Shown here: positions 1 to 9,017 of the stretch, one piece after another
Position numbering within the stretch: position 1 is the stretch's first letter
How the letters are laid out: every line of letters starts with the position of its first letter
NCBI GenBank assembly: GCA_965205255.1
Contig: OZ242051.1
Span: 2,418,001 to 2,482,000 of the forward strand
Length of the DNA: 64,000 nt
Source of the DNA: G965205255 sp965205255
GTDB lineage: Bacteria > Pseudomonadota > Gammaproteobacteria > Pseudomonadales > Endozoicomonadaceae
Direction: 5' to 3'
Position numbers and translations under genes: made by a program
Notes under the pieces: generated by a model
Database searches by the model: none
What the model saw: the letters and a program-made list of their open reading frames with translations, nothing else
Told to the model about the DNA's origin: nothing

Positions 1-1
1 A

Positions 2-403
2 GCAACAAGGGCAGTGGCAGAAGGGAAACTGGTAATTGGCTTTGGTGAAAGAAAAACCCCTGATCCATTTGTAAATGCTTGCTCGAAATTTCTCTTCCTG
101 GAAAAGGAAGCTAAAACCATGGAGGGATCTGAAGGGATTTCAAAAGTATCATCGCAAACGCTTAAAAGCGATACAAAATTAATAAATTTACTCCGCCAAG
201 CAATAGAAGCAGTTGAAGATGATCAAGGCTGGGCGATGCTTGGTCCGATTGGTTCGCATATAAAAAATAGAGCATCATTTGATCATCGTAATTATGGCTA
301 TAAAAAGCTCAGTGATTTATTCTTATCAATTGATCTCTTTGAGTCAAAGCAAAATGGCTCGATCTACAGATTCAGAGACAAAAAGCGAAAAGCAACATCA
401 TAA
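2..403 (+). CDS. NYN-domain / OST-HTH (LOTUS) protein, C-terminal part
   Basis: The frame is open to the left edge, so the gene starts outside the window; the internal GTG at 14 is not a credible start. The visible N-terminal piece (VIGFGERKTPDPFVNAC, then FLFLE) matches the end of a LabA/DUF88-type NYN nuclease domain. After a short linker, the segment from about LLRQAIEAVEDDQGWAMLG to LFLSIDLFE resembles an OST-HTH/LOTUS winged-helix domain, a putative RNA-binding module. The family is thought to act on RNA; the partner in this organism is unknown. The stop at 401-403 is clear. Domain assignment is from family patterns I recognise; catalytic Asp residues lie outside the window. Confidence 0.75.
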   Translation, partial: ATRAVAEGKLVIGFGERKTPDPFVNACSKFLFLEKEAKTMEGSEGISKVSSQTLKSDTKLINLLRQAIEAVEDDQGWAMLGPIGSHIKNRASFDHRNYGYKKLSDLFLSIDLFESKQNGSIYRFRDKKRKATS

Positions 404-516
404 AAAATTCCAGTTCGTTCTGGTGCTATGCGCCTCTAACTGAATGTGCCTGCGTTGTTGCGTATGAAATGCGCGTTGTGAGTGACACCTGCATAGTGGC
501 ACGCATGTTTGGACTA

Positions 517-693
517 TTATCTAGACCATTGCCGTATAGCTTTAATTTCGTCTTGAGAAATATTCAATGATTCAAGAAGTTCTTGATGAGATTTTGGCTC
601 CATAGCTTCAAATTGTTTATGCCAGTTTCTCATAGCCTCTTCATCGAGACCAGCTGCTTTCATAATTTCAACCCAGCGATCTTTATTAACCAT
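517..693 (-). CDS. conserved small hypothetical protein (58 aa)
   Basis: Reading from ATG at 693 with a good GGAG ribosome site about 6 bases upstream gives a 58-residue acidic, helical protein beginning MVNKDRWVEIMKAAG and ending IKAIRQWSR. I recall similar short proteins, with the same Trp-rich ends and an HQEFLESL-like core, stand-alone or at the end of regulators in other gammaproteobacteria, but I cannot name a function. No signal peptide or membrane segment. It has no close co-directional partner and is followed on the right by a MITE-like repeat. Codon use and the ribosome site argue that it is real. Confidence 0.6.
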   Translation of the reverse strand: MVNKDRWVEIMKAAGLDEEAMRNWHKQFEAMEPKSHQELLESLNISQDEIKAIRQWSR

Positions 694-712
694 ATTTTAC
701 TCCAGTAATACT

Positions 713-860
713 AATACTGTTTCTGGTTACTGCGATGAGCATGTTTTTATGGTCTTGCTATTAAAGGTGAAGTAGCGAGTAAGCCTACTGTTACAAGGAT
801 CTTTAGCACATAATAGCAAGACCAAAAAAGTAGTACAATAAAAAGTTAAAAGTAGGGTTT
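713..860. repeat. MITE-like dispersed repeat, copy A
   Basis: Non-coding repeat bounded by a CTGTTTCTGGTTACT-type left end and a GTTAAAAGTAGGGTTT right end. Internal blocks (ATGAGCATG, TTTTATGG, AGCAAGACCA, AAAAGTAG) recur in the copies near 4181, 7371, 31314/32579, 32737 and 35566. It fills most of the gap between the 58-aa gene and the secreted protein; I see nothing else in 694-1022. Confidence 0.7.
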
Positions 861-1022
861 GATATCATTCAGTAGAGGGGGCAACTTTTCTGATACAGTA
901 AAATACTATATTGAAGATGCTTCCGAAATCAGGAGGCATCTGTATATATCTTGAGTTTTGGGAGCATTTTATTTCACAACAACTGTATGATTTCGAATCA
1001 TACTAAACCCACCAATAGAGTA

Positions 1023-1454
1023 TTAATTGTAAACTTGAATAAGTTTTGGTTCATCCCAGCTACCTACTGCCTGACATCTTATACCAACTCCAACACAAGT
1101 CATAGGATTAGGACTATGGTTTGAAGTATATATTCCATCATATCCATTATAATTAATGGTTATTTTAATTGTGCCGTCATGGCTTGTAAATACCATCTTA
1201 CCAGACCACGCGTCTGAAATTGGTTTGTTAATTTTAAATATTTCCTGTGCCGCAAAGTTTTGGTCTATTTTAAGGTGGTCTAGAATCGTAGGCATAAAAT
1301 CATATGAAAATCCTTGAGAACCTTCGTAGTCGGTCAAATAAAGATTTACCGCTGTAGAATTTTCAAAGGTGATTTCTTCTTTATAAGTTTGTGCAAAGGA
1401 ACATACTGATAAAGATGCTAAAGTCAAGCTTAAAATAATTAAATAATTTTTCAT
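1023..1454 (-). CDS. secreted hypothetical protein (143 aa)
   Basis: The N-terminus is a typical Sec signal peptide: two positive residues, a hydrophobic core (LIILSLTLASLSVC) and a probable cleavage after CSFA. The mature part is about 120 residues, beta-rich in appearance, with a CVGVGIRC pair of cysteines near the C-terminus that could form a disulfide. I do not recognise the family. It is monocistronic, with about 400 bases of empty sequence upstream. Likely periplasmic or extracellular; function unknown. Confidence 0.6.
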   Translation of the reverse strand: MKNYLIILSLTLASLSVCSFAQTYKEEITFENSTAVNLYLTDYEGSQGFSYDFMPTILDHLKIDQNFAAQEIFKINKPISDAWSGKMVFTSHDGTIKITINYNGYDGIYTSNHSPNPMTCVGVGIRCQAVGSWDEPKLIQVYN

Positions 1455-1861
1455 GGAGTTACTGCCAATGTACTATGAATAGAAAGATGGATACCATCTG
1501 CACGCCATTGTAATTAATACCCATTTTATTTTCAATTAGAATATTTAAAATTTTTGAGTAACACATGAGTTTTTGTTTATAGCTCTTTATCCATAAAGAA
1601 AGGGAATATCGGTATATTATTTGATAATTGCCGTACAGTCAGCTTGGAAATAAAATATTTGAAAAGTGGATCAGAACAGTTGTACTAACTGTCCGGTTTT
1701 TTCATATGAGGCTAGCTATTTTACCGGAATCAATTTCATTGTTCTTGGTGTTACTTCCATGGCTAGCTTCATATACAGGGTATGGCTATTAGCACTTGGG
1801 GCTTACATAATGAGCTATACACCACACCAGTTTTTTTGTTGGCATTAACTCATCTGAAAAT
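1455..1861. other. intergenic, no convincing gene
   Basis: AT-rich gap between two genes read leftward. It presumably contains the promoter of the secreted protein. A 60-codon GTG-initiated frame at 1666-1848 has no ribosome site and no recognisable motif. Confidence 0.5.
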
Positions 1862-3877
1862 CTACTCTTTTGCCAGATTCTCCAAAGTATGAATAATTGC
1901 AGAAAAGCAAGCTACGCATTTAATCAGAGCTTTGAAGTCATGTTCACTATTTCTGTGTTTAGCCACTTCCCGTCTGAGATGTTTTAAGCTTTGACGTTTA
2001 AGGTTTAAATTAATATCTTTTGTCGCAACGACTTTATTTTTATTGAAATAAAATAAAATTAGCTGAACGCTTTTTATAAGCTCGTTCACCATGATGCATA
2101 AGTCCGGATGTTTTATTATCTCCACCTGCGTTGCATTAAGCTGGTAGATATAATGGTTTAGATTCATGAATGAATTAAGTAGCTTTGTATTTTGTTTTTT
2201 GTAACCAAGATAAATATGACTTAATTTATGTTGATAATTTTTTGCCTGAATTATCTCATGCTGTAATTTTTTATTCAAATTATCAATGCCTTCTCTGTTT
2301 ATTGATTTTTGGGTAAACTCTTTCATTTGATTAATGAGACTTAAAAAAATAGAGGCGATATATTGATTAATAATTGATGATGGCAGTTTGGGATTAAAGA
2401 TAAAACTAACAAAAAGAGCAATCAACACTCCACTAAAAAGACCTGTAAATCGTTGATAGCCCAACTCGAAATCTAACTGCCCAAAGCCACCCGTAAAAAG
2501 CATCATGATAAAAATAAGACAAAATTGTATAGCTGCGTACTCATATTTTTGATATTTCAAGCCAAACCTGGCAGCAAAAAAAATTATTATAGTGAAAAGC
2601 GTGAAAAGGAGTGTTGGTGAGTGTAGTCGAAAAGAAATATAACCAATCAATAGACCCAAACAACCTCCCAGTATTATACCTGACAACCTCATTAATCCTT
2701 TAAATAAAAGCTCACCTAGATTAGGCATGATAATAACAACTAAACAAGCGATCCAAGCTTGATACAACCCTGGAATATTTAATGCTTTTAGCAAGTAAGC
2801 CGTAATTAGTAATGACACTACTGTTTTTATTGAAAAATAAATAGCTTCTTTTTTATCTGCCTTTTTGGCTATAGATAACTTCTTTGTTTCTTTTTTACAA
2901 TTTATAGTATCAGTGTAAATATTTTGAAGGTGAGAAATAACCCTATTTAGATCATAGATTAGCTTAGAGGCTTTCATTAACAAGTCGGTGTCATCTATAT
3001 TATTTGCATCTGACTCTAAAATGTTTATAAGGCGCATGGTTTTATCTATTCGAAAAATTTTTCCATTTTTTATATCTTTTATATCTAAAGCTATCCTGTT
3101 TTTTATTTGGGTGTATTTTTTTCTGGCAAAGATATTGAGCGCATTATCACTCTCAATATTGTCTAAAATTAAATTTAATTCATAGGACATGCTTTTAAGA
3201 GATGATGTTAGTCTTTGTAAATAATTTAAATCTTTGCTGTTGAGATGATTAGGAAAGCGACTAATAACATCCTGATATAAATCATAACGCAATAAGTTAA
3301 ATCTTTGTGTTTGGCTTGATTGGATATGAGTAATTAAATCATTAAATAATTTGTCTTTATGAGATAAAATTGATTTTCTTATCCACTCTTTAGGCAATAT
3401 AAAATTTATTAGATACAAAGATAGTAGAGCAATAGCTACAGAGGCAGGAAGCTGCCAGCTTTTTTCATTTAGTGTTGGCGTAAAGAAATGGAAAGCAACG
3501 ATTATATCCAATATGATAAAAAGTAAGAAAAAAACATAATGATTTTTATGATGTATACCTATCAGATAACAACAGATAAAGGTGATTACAGATGCATAAA
3601 TAATAATAAATACTGATTGATGAGGAAAAATAGCAAGGCTGAAAATACCCAAAAGGTAGCCTGCTGAAACACCTAATAATCGTTCTATCATCATCCAGTT
3701 GTTAGCTGATTGATCAGGAAACATTAACATATTAATACAGACAGAAAATGGAGCAAAAAACACAAAATCTGTGGCACTTTGCCAGCCTATCCCATAACTG
3801 ATAAGCACTGCTAATAAAGCTGATAGTGCAATTTTAACCGCAAGGAAGTTAATAATTCTTTTTTGAACCCGGATCAT
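1862..3877 (-). CDS. FUSC-family (fusaric acid resistance/aromatic acid exporter-like) inner-membrane protein
   Basis: 671 residues with the two-halved architecture of FUSC/YccS/AaeB proteins: about six N-terminal membrane segments (roughly residues 10-160), a hydrophilic helical stretch of about 180 residues, a second membrane bundle (about 350-500; note ISFRLHSPTLLFTLFTIII and NLGELLFKGLMRLSGIILGG) and a cytoplasmic tail. Family members export aromatic or other organic acids, usually with a membrane-fusion partner; none is encoded next to it here. ATG at 3877 follows an AGGCAGG ribosome site. Substrate unknown; the family call is firm. Confidence 0.8.
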   Translation of the reverse strand: MIRVQKRIINFLAVKIALSALLAVLISYGIGWQSATDFVFFAPFSVCINMLMFPDQSANNWMMIERLLGVSAGYLLGIFSLAIFPHQSVFIIIYASVITFICCYLIGIHHKNHYVFFLLFIILDIIVAFHFFTPTLNEKSWQLPASVAIALLSLYLINFILPKEWIRKSILSHKDKLFNDLITHIQSSQTQRFNLLRYDLYQDVISRFPNHLNSKDLNYLQRLTSSLKSMSYELNLILDNIESDNALNIFARKKYTQIKNRIALDIKDIKNGKIFRIDKTMRLINILESDANNIDDTDLLMKASKLIYDLNRVISHLQNIYTDTINCKKETKKLSIAKKADKKEAIYFSIKTVVSLLITAYLLKALNIPGLYQAWIACLVVIIMPNLGELLFKGLMRLSGIILGGCLGLLIGYISFRLHSPTLLFTLFTIIIFFAARFGLKYQKYEYAAIQFCLIFIMMLFTGGFGQLDFELGYQRFTGLFSGVLIALFVSFIFNPKLPSSIINQYIASIFLSLINQMKEFTQKSINREGIDNLNKKLQHEIIQAKNYQHKLSHIYLGYKKQNTKLLNSFMNLNHYIYQLNATQVEIIKHPDLCIMVNELIKSVQLILFYFNKNKVVATKDINLNLKRQSLKHLRREVAKHRNSEHDFKALIKCVACFSAIIHTLENLAKE

Positions 3878-4304
3878 TCCAAAACCTGCCTGAAAGTCTG
3901 TCAGTAAAGTTAAAAATCGCCCAAAAAAACAGATGACTTTGCATTACAGTGAGTTGCAAACTGGTTAAAAATACAAAATAAACGAAAATGAAACTATAAA
4001 AACCCATCATATGTTGTTAATAATTCGTATAATAAAAGTCGATTATTTTTTTTAAGACGGATATTCAGTTTGCAACAGCCTCTTATAATCACCACCACCA
4101 AGGCGAATTCTTAGTGTAGACAATCAGGACAAGGGAGGAAAAATTTATGTATAAAATTAGCCTTTACCAGAGACTTATACTAAAACCTGTTTCACAACTA
4201 TAGTGAGGAGCGTCAACGTATAACAGCAAGATCAGAAAAGTAGCGCTATTTGGCTATAGCGCGATCGTTCAATGAAATTTCTGATTCGGTCAAATTCAGG
4301 TAGC
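3878..4304. other. intergenic with truncated MITE-like repeat
   Basis: Gap between the FUSC gene and panB. It holds the short repeat copy at 4181-4250 and otherwise AT-rich sequence without a supported gene. Confidence 0.5.
4181..4250. repeat. MITE-like dispersed repeat, copy B (internally deleted)
   Basis: Starts TAAAACCTGTTTC, with an AGCAAGATCAGAAAAGTAGCG block about 45 bases further in. The middle part present in longer copies is missing, giving a half-size derivative. Confidence 0.6.
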
Positions 4305-5120
4305 TTATGTTATGTTAGGGTTCTTGCCTGAATAAATATGCTCTGGTTGAGGGTAGATACTTGCTTTCACCTCTTTGGAATAGTTGGCAATAGCTTCCTG
4401 AGGGCAGCTGGCGTCTTCCATAAAGTTTTTGACAAAGCGTGGTTTTCTGCCGGGAATCATATTGAGTATATCGTATAAAACCAAAATTTGACCGTCCGTA
4501 TCAGCCCCGGCTCCAATACCAATAACGGGAACCTTTACTGAATTAGTGATTTTTTTAGCCAATGATGCAGGAATACATTCAAGTAAAATAATATTGGCAC
4601 CGGCTTTTTCTAACGCAATGGCATCTTCAAGGAGTTTATTAGCAGACGCTTCATCTTTGCCCTGTACTTTAAAGCCACCAAAGATTGCTATCGACTGTGG
4701 TGTTAATCCAAGATGCAAACAAGTAGGAACGCCTCGGTCAGAGAGTTTTTTTACAGTGCTACAAAGCCAGCTACCACCTTCCATTTTGACCATATCTGCT
4801 CCAGCCTGCATCAGGCGGGCTGCGTTAACTATTGCCTGTTCTTCAGTTGCATAGCTCATGTAAGGAAGGTCAGACATAAGAAAGCTTTTTTGGTTGCCAC
4901 GTCCCACGCATTCGGTGTGATATACCATATGATCCATCGTAACAGGTGTGGTGGTGGTGTGTCCCTGAGATACCATACCAAGTGAATCACCAACTAAAAT
5001 GACATCTACTCCATTGGTGCTGGCTAGAATTCCGTGCGAGTAATCATAAGCCGTAAGACTTACGATTTTTTCACTTGAATCTTTCATTTTACAGAGTGTA
5101 TTTAACGTCACTTTATCCAT
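4305..5120 (-). CDS. panB: 3-methyl-2-oxobutanoate hydroxymethyltransferase
   Basis: First committed step of pantothenate/CoA synthesis: transfers a hydroxymethyl group from 5,10-methylene-THF to 2-oxoisovalerate to give ketopantoate, in the cytoplasm. 271 residues, near the usual length. Mg2+-binding residues fall at the E. coli numbers: Asp45 in VGDSLGM, Asp84 in MSDLPY, Glu114 in KMEGG; catalytic Glu181 is in LLECIP. panC, the usual neighbour, is not adjacent, so panB stands alone downstream of the mltA terminator. Confidence 0.97.
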   Translation of the reverse strand: MDKVTLNTLCKMKDSSEKIVSLTAYDYSHGILASTNGVDVILVGDSLGMVSQGHTTTTPVTMDHMVYHTECVGRGNQKSFLMSDLPYMSYATEEQAIVNAARLMQAGADMVKMEGGSWLCSTVKKLSDRGVPTCLHLGLTPQSIAIFGGFKVQGKDEASANKLLEDAIALEKAGANIILLECIPASLAKKITNSVKVPVIGIGAGADTDGQILVLYDILNMIPGRKPRFVKNFMEDASCPQEAIANYSKEVKASIYPQPEHIYSGKNPNIT

Positions 5121-5295
5121 AGATTTGTAATACTCTTGTCATTTGTGCAGTGATACCGTGCTGGTAGATATTAAATCTATTGATTACATAAATAAAAATA
5201 GTGGTTAAAGGTTAGGTTTTAATAACCGCTACCAAAACTAATAACAAAGTAAAAGGTGTCATCAATAGTATTTACGTGGGATATCTTAAGAGAAA

Positions 5296-5320
5296 AAAAG
5301 GAGGCATGCCACCTCCTTTT
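5296..5320 (-). terminator. rho-independent terminator of mltA
   Basis: Inverted repeat AAAAGGAGG / CCTCCTTTT with a 7-base loop. Read on the minus strand it is followed by a run of T (TTTTTTTCTC), so it ends the mltA transcript before panB. Confidence 0.85.
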
Positions 5321-5340
5321 GCTATTACAGATAAATGTTT

Positions 5341-6480
5341 TTATTTATTTGGAATAAGAATAAACATTTTGCCGGGTGAATTTTGGTGACCTGCGTATTC
5401 GCCGGCTTTTGAACCAGAGCCAAAATAAATATCTGCCCGTACCGGCCCTTTAATGGCAGAGCCGGTATCTTGTGCTGCAAAAGCGTGTTGATAAGGCTTT
5501 CCTGCGCTAGTTAGCGTTGTATCAATAAACACAGGAAATCCAAGTGGAATATAGTGCGGATCAACCGCAACACTTTGGTTAGCCAACACTGGTACACCTA
5601 AAGAGCCTGATGGGGGAAGCTTTGATTCTTTAAAAAAAACAAAACTTTTATTTGTATTAATTACTGACTGGGCTTTGGAAGGGTTGTCCATTAACCATTG
5701 TTTAATGGTTTGCATGCTAACTGTTTTTAGCAGCTTATTTTTTTTAAGATAGCGACCTATAGGGTAGTAAGGTCGACCATTTTTACTGGCAAACTGCATG
5801 AACACTTTTTCGCCTGATGGCATTTGAATGTATCCTGAGCCTTGAATTTGAAGAAACAGCCGGTCAACAGGATTTTTTAGCCAGCATAAAACATCGTGCT
5901 GATACTCTCCCTGCTTAAAGCGCTTATTAATTACAGATCTATTGTCGTAAGAGATCAGCCAGTTATTTTTTAGTTTGCCATAAATAATGCTACTCCCTTT
6001 TTTATAGGTATGGTTAAATTGTTTAAGATTTACCCGCACCAGATCTGCCGGTACTTTTAATAGAGGTGTAGAAAAGGTCGCAGAACGAAAACGACTGCCA
6101 TGATAGGTGGGTGTATAGTAGCCGGTAAAAAGCCCTTTTTCGTTAGGGTTAAGTTGGTATGGACGAAAATGTTTTTCAAAAAATGCAGTCATTTTGTCTG
6201 AATCTGTCTGGCGCATTATTTTGCAAAGTTGATGCCATTGCTCATAAGTACCCAATAGCGGGTTTTGACTAACGGCTCCTGACCTTTTATCGAACACTTT
6301 GCATGAATTGAGTAAACTTGCCTTTAGTCTGATTGCTTCATTATTATTCCAGCCTTTTAACTGTTCAAAATTCACCATTTTGTAAGCAGAGGTAACTGGT
6401 GATATTTTTTTTTGTGTTGTACTACATCCGGTCAGCAGTAGCGTCAGAAAAAATATTAACACTGTCTGGTGCTTTTTCAT
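5341..6480 (-). CDS. mltA: membrane-bound lytic murein transglycosylase A
   Basis: Outer-membrane lipoprotein that cleaves peptidoglycan glycan strands to 1,6-anhydro-muropeptides. Signal peptide with lipobox LLTGC (Cys19). MltA-type core includes GLFTGYYTPTYHGSR, FLQIQGSGYI and YYPIGRYL. The C-terminal 3D domain carries AAQDTGSAIKGPVRADIYFG, with the conserved Asp residues. 379 residues, slightly longer than the E. coli enzyme. Monocistronic, with its own terminator at 5296-5320. Confidence 0.95.
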   Translation of the reverse strand: MKKHQTVLIFFLTLLLTGCSTTQKKISPVTSAYKMVNFEQLKGWNNNEAIRLKASLLNSCKVFDKRSGAVSQNPLLGTYEQWHQLCKIMRQTDSDKMTAFFEKHFRPYQLNPNEKGLFTGYYTPTYHGSRFRSATFSTPLLKVPADLVRVNLKQFNHTYKKGSSIIYGKLKNNWLISYDNRSVINKRFKQGEYQHDVLCWLKNPVDRLFLQIQGSGYIQMPSGEKVFMQFASKNGRPYYPIGRYLKKNKLLKTVSMQTIKQWLMDNPSKAQSVINTNKSFVFFKESKLPPSGSLGVPVLANQSVAVDPHYIPLGFPVFIDTTLTSAGKPYQHAFAAQDTGSAIKGPVRADIYFGSGSKAGEYAGHQNSPGKMFILIPNK

Positions 6481-6623
6481 TGTTATTCATTCTCCATTTC
6501 TTATCAACCAAGCTAAGGTTTAACTTTTAAAAATTAACTGTTATCCTGCGGTTTGGTTATTAGTGCGTATAAAATAATGTATAACTTATATTTCTATCAT
6601 ATAGTGCACTCCAAGGAGAATAT

Positions 6624-7217
6624 GTGGTTAATAAAACTGCAAAGAATAAATGCAGGAACTTATTAAGAAATAAAAGAAACTCTTTGTCTGATAGTGTACA
6701 AAGACTGCATGCAGTCAAAGTTGCTTCAATGCTTAAGGCGAAAAGTATCTGGAAAAAAAGTCAGCATGTTTCTTTTTATTTGCCATTCGATGGGGAATTG
6801 TCAACGAATATAGTTGCCGACAACGCCATTAAGGAAAAAAAACACCTCTATCTTCCTGTTGCTGATGAGGATAAATCAAAGCCTTTAAAGTTTGCTCCAT
6901 GGAGTTCTTCTGCAAAGATAAAGCCCAATAAATATGGTATTTATGAGCCTGTCTGCCAGCCTGAACAATACGTCTGTACAAGTACCCTTGATCTTGTTCT
7001 TATGCCTTTGGTAGGTTTCGATAGTCATGGAAATCGTTTAGGGATGGGAGGAGGTTTTTATGACAGAACATTTATTGGAAGACACCAGTGGGGAAAAAAA
7101 CCTTTATTAATTGGATTGGCTCATGCCAACCAGTATGTGGCTGAAGGACTGCCTTGTGACACATGGGATATTATTCTTGATGGGGTAATAACTGAAGAGA
7201 GCGTATTTTTTTTTTAG
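6624..7217 (+). CDS. 5-formyltetrahydrofolate cyclo-ligase
   Basis: Converts 5-formyl-THF to 5,10-methenyl-THF with ATP. 197 residues, normal for the YgfA/MTHFS family. Recognisable blocks: substrate region VSFYLPFDGELST, KYGIYEP, LVLMPLVGFDSHGNRLGMGGGFYDR (phosphate-binding Gly-rich loop) and LIGLAHANQ. The start is GTG at 6624, behind AAGGAG at 6613; the overlapping ATG at 6622 is out of frame. The 6S RNA gene that often precedes this gene is not present in the 140-base gap to mltA. Confidence 0.93.
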   Translation: MVNKTAKNKCRNLLRNKRNSLSDSVQRLHAVKVASMLKAKSIWKKSQHVSFYLPFDGELSTNIVADNAIKEKKHLYLPVADEDKSKPLKFAPWSSSAKIKPNKYGIYEPVCQPEQYVCTSTLDLVLMPLVGFDSHGNRLGMGGGFYDRTFIGRHQWGKKPLLIGLAHANQYVAEGLPCDTWDIILDGVITEESVFFF

Positions 7218-7292
7218 ACTATTCGGTCGTGGTTTTAATCTGGTTCAGCCAACAGGCCAGAGTATATTTTGTAAAAGATGATAAATAGCAAT

Positions 7293-7325
7293 GCAGGGAC
7301 TAAATCATAAAGGTAAATAATTTCT
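7293..7325. repeat. short dispersed repeat (GCAGGGACTAAATCAT type), copy 1
   Basis: GCAGGGACTAAATCAT followed by a near-identical AGGTAAATAA block. The same combination recurs at 18263-18295 upstream of secE. Confidence 0.55.
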
Positions 7326-7370
7326 GTCCGTGAAGATAATGAGTCAAAACTTTCCGAAATATTGGTACAC

Positions 7371-7523
7371 TAAAATCTGTTTCTGACTTTTTATTGCGCC
7401 ACTTTTCTGATCTTACTGTTATGTGTTGAAATTTCTCGCAATAACTAGCTATTATTTATCACTTTTCCTTTGGCAGCAAGCCATAAAAGCATGCTCATAA
7501 CAGTAGTTGGAAATAGGTTTTGG
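7371..7523. repeat. MITE-like dispersed repeat, copy C
   Basis: Ends TAAAATCTGTTTCTGACT and GTTGGAAATAGGTTTTGG. Its internal order is inverted relative to copy A: CATAAAAGCATGCTCATAAC lies at the right end here. Confidence 0.7.
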
Positions 7524-7609
7524 TGTTATTTATAAGTGTATGGGCTTGTGTTTTTGAAATATGCTTCTAATCTGTAAAAGGTTCAGTAGTGACCACAAAA
7601 GAAGAGTAG

Positions 7610-8893
7610 TTGACCACAAAAGAAGAAATGTATAGGATGAGGGATTTTGCTGGTTATATGAAAACACAAATGAAGAGTTTATCTGTTACATCCTTTGAAA
7701 GATTTAAATTAACCCTTCTTAGCTTTTTCTCCTATATGTTGACAGGGGGATTGGTTGTATTGACTGGTATGGTTATAACTCCAGTCGCACATTACTTTAA
7801 TGTGAGCATGTCAGAGGCTGGCAGAGTCTTTACATGGATGAACCTTGGAATTCTTGTTGCTATTGTGGCAAATTCCGGATTGATGGACATTATTCCTCTG
7901 AAAAGACAGATATCTATCAGTTTTGCTATGACATGTGTTGCTTTTATTGGGCTGTCTGTTACACAGAGTTTGCCTGTTTTTTGTGTTTTAATGTTTCTTT
8001 TAGGGTTGGTAAGTGGTGTAACCATGTCTGTTTCCACATATTTGATTGCTCATCTTTATGCAGGAAAAAACCGGGGTATGATGTTATTGCTCACAGACTC
8101 ATTCTTTAGCTTGGCTGGCATTATTTTTCCTCTGATAGCAGGTATTATGCTAAGTCGAAGTATTAGTTGGTATTGGTTGTATTCGATGGTATTGATTGCA
8201 TCATTTTTTGTATTTGTTCTTTCTATTGGTATTAAATTTCCAAGACCTGCCGATTCTAATTTCCAGACTAAAGACAAGCCTTTGTCTGAACGACTCATCG
8301 CAGATATGAAACAGTGGGGTATTGCTGTATATGCTTGTGGGCTTGGTTGTATGTTGTATATTCTGGGTCAGCTTTGTTTAGTATTCTGGATTCCCAATTA
8401 TGCAGTAAGTCAATTTCATGCAACACAACATGAAAAGTCTACCCCTCTCAGCTTCTTTTGGATAGGCATGTGGATAGGCTTGTATATTGCTTCTGTTTTG
8501 GTGAAGAAGATGTCAATGACCTTGTTTGTCTGTATTATTGCAATTAGTGCTACAGTGTTGTTTTATCTAATTCGCCATGCGCACAGTTTGCATGAAATGA
8601 CGGTATTTTGTTTTGTTATGGGGCTGTTTTCAGCCGGTATTTACTATACATTGATCACATTAGCCTCATTGCAGGTGAGTATTCCATCACCGCTACTGGT
8701 TAACTTTGCTCTGGCTGCAGGGACTGTAGGGACTTTTTTAACCCCTTTGGTTGCGGCAAAAGCTGTGAGCATTGGTGGCCCAGCTGCGGCTTTGTGGACA
8801 GGAAATTTATTTTACCTGTCTGTGTTTATTATTGCGCTGATTGTTGCGCTGACATCAAAGCACAATAAAATGTCTGAGAACCCTTCAGGTTAA
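7610..8893 (+). CDS. tsgA: MFS transporter, TsgA-like
   Basis: Twelve-helix major-facilitator permease of about 410-427 residues. Strong resemblance to TsgA: SYMLTGGLVVLTGMVITPVA, the LMDIIPLKRQ loop, GVTMSVSTYLIAHLYAGKNRG, LLLTDSFFSLAGIIFPLIAG, SWYWLY, and the late VPSP-like IPSPLLVNFALAAGTVGTFLTP. TsgA is linked to tellurite/selenite stress, but its substrate is not established. The TTG at 7610 gives the longest frame; ATG at 7628 or 7637 could be used instead, and the first 20 residues have no counterpart in TsgA. Confidence 0.85.
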   Translation: MTTKEEMYRMRDFAGYMKTQMKSLSVTSFERFKLTLLSFFSYMLTGGLVVLTGMVITPVAHYFNVSMSEAGRVFTWMNLGILVAIVANSGLMDIIPLKRQISISFAMTCVAFIGLSVTQSLPVFCVLMFLLGLVSGVTMSVSTYLIAHLYAGKNRGMMLLLTDSFFSLAGIIFPLIAGIMLSRSISWYWLYSMVLIASFFVFVLSIGIKFPRPADSNFQTKDKPLSERLIADMKQWGIAVYACGLGCMLYILGQLCLVFWIPNYAVSQFHATQHEKSTPLSFFWIGMWIGLYIASVLVKKMSMTLFVCIIAISATVLFYLIRHAHSLHEMTVFCFVMGLFSAGIYYTLITLASLQVSIPSPLLVNFALAAGTVGTFLTPLVAAKAVSIGGPAAALWTGNLFYLSVFIIALIVALTSKHNKMSENPSG

Positions 8894-9017
8894 CAGCAGT
8901 TAGTTGCTACACGCTGAGAAGTAAAAATTACTAGCCTGATCCACTTAGTAGTAATTACAGAACTATTTTATGAGCAGGTTTCTGTGAATATCAATAGCTT
9001 AATAAGGCAAATAGTTA

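Larger units (their letters stand above)
7218..7609. other. intergenic with two kinds of dispersed repeat
   Basis: Contains the short repeat at 7293-7325, the MITE-like copy C at 7371-7523, and just before the MFS gene a small direct duplication of TGACCACAAAAGAAGA (about 7590 and 7610). No gene is supported. Confidence 0.6.

Noticed and set aside
1666..1848. 60-codon frame on the plus strand
   Set aside because: GTG start without a ribosome site, no recognisable motif, in an AT-rich gap.
6481..6623. 6S RNA gene upstream of the formyl-THF cyclo-ligase
   Set aside because: The gap is only about 140 bases and shows no 6S-like long hairpin.
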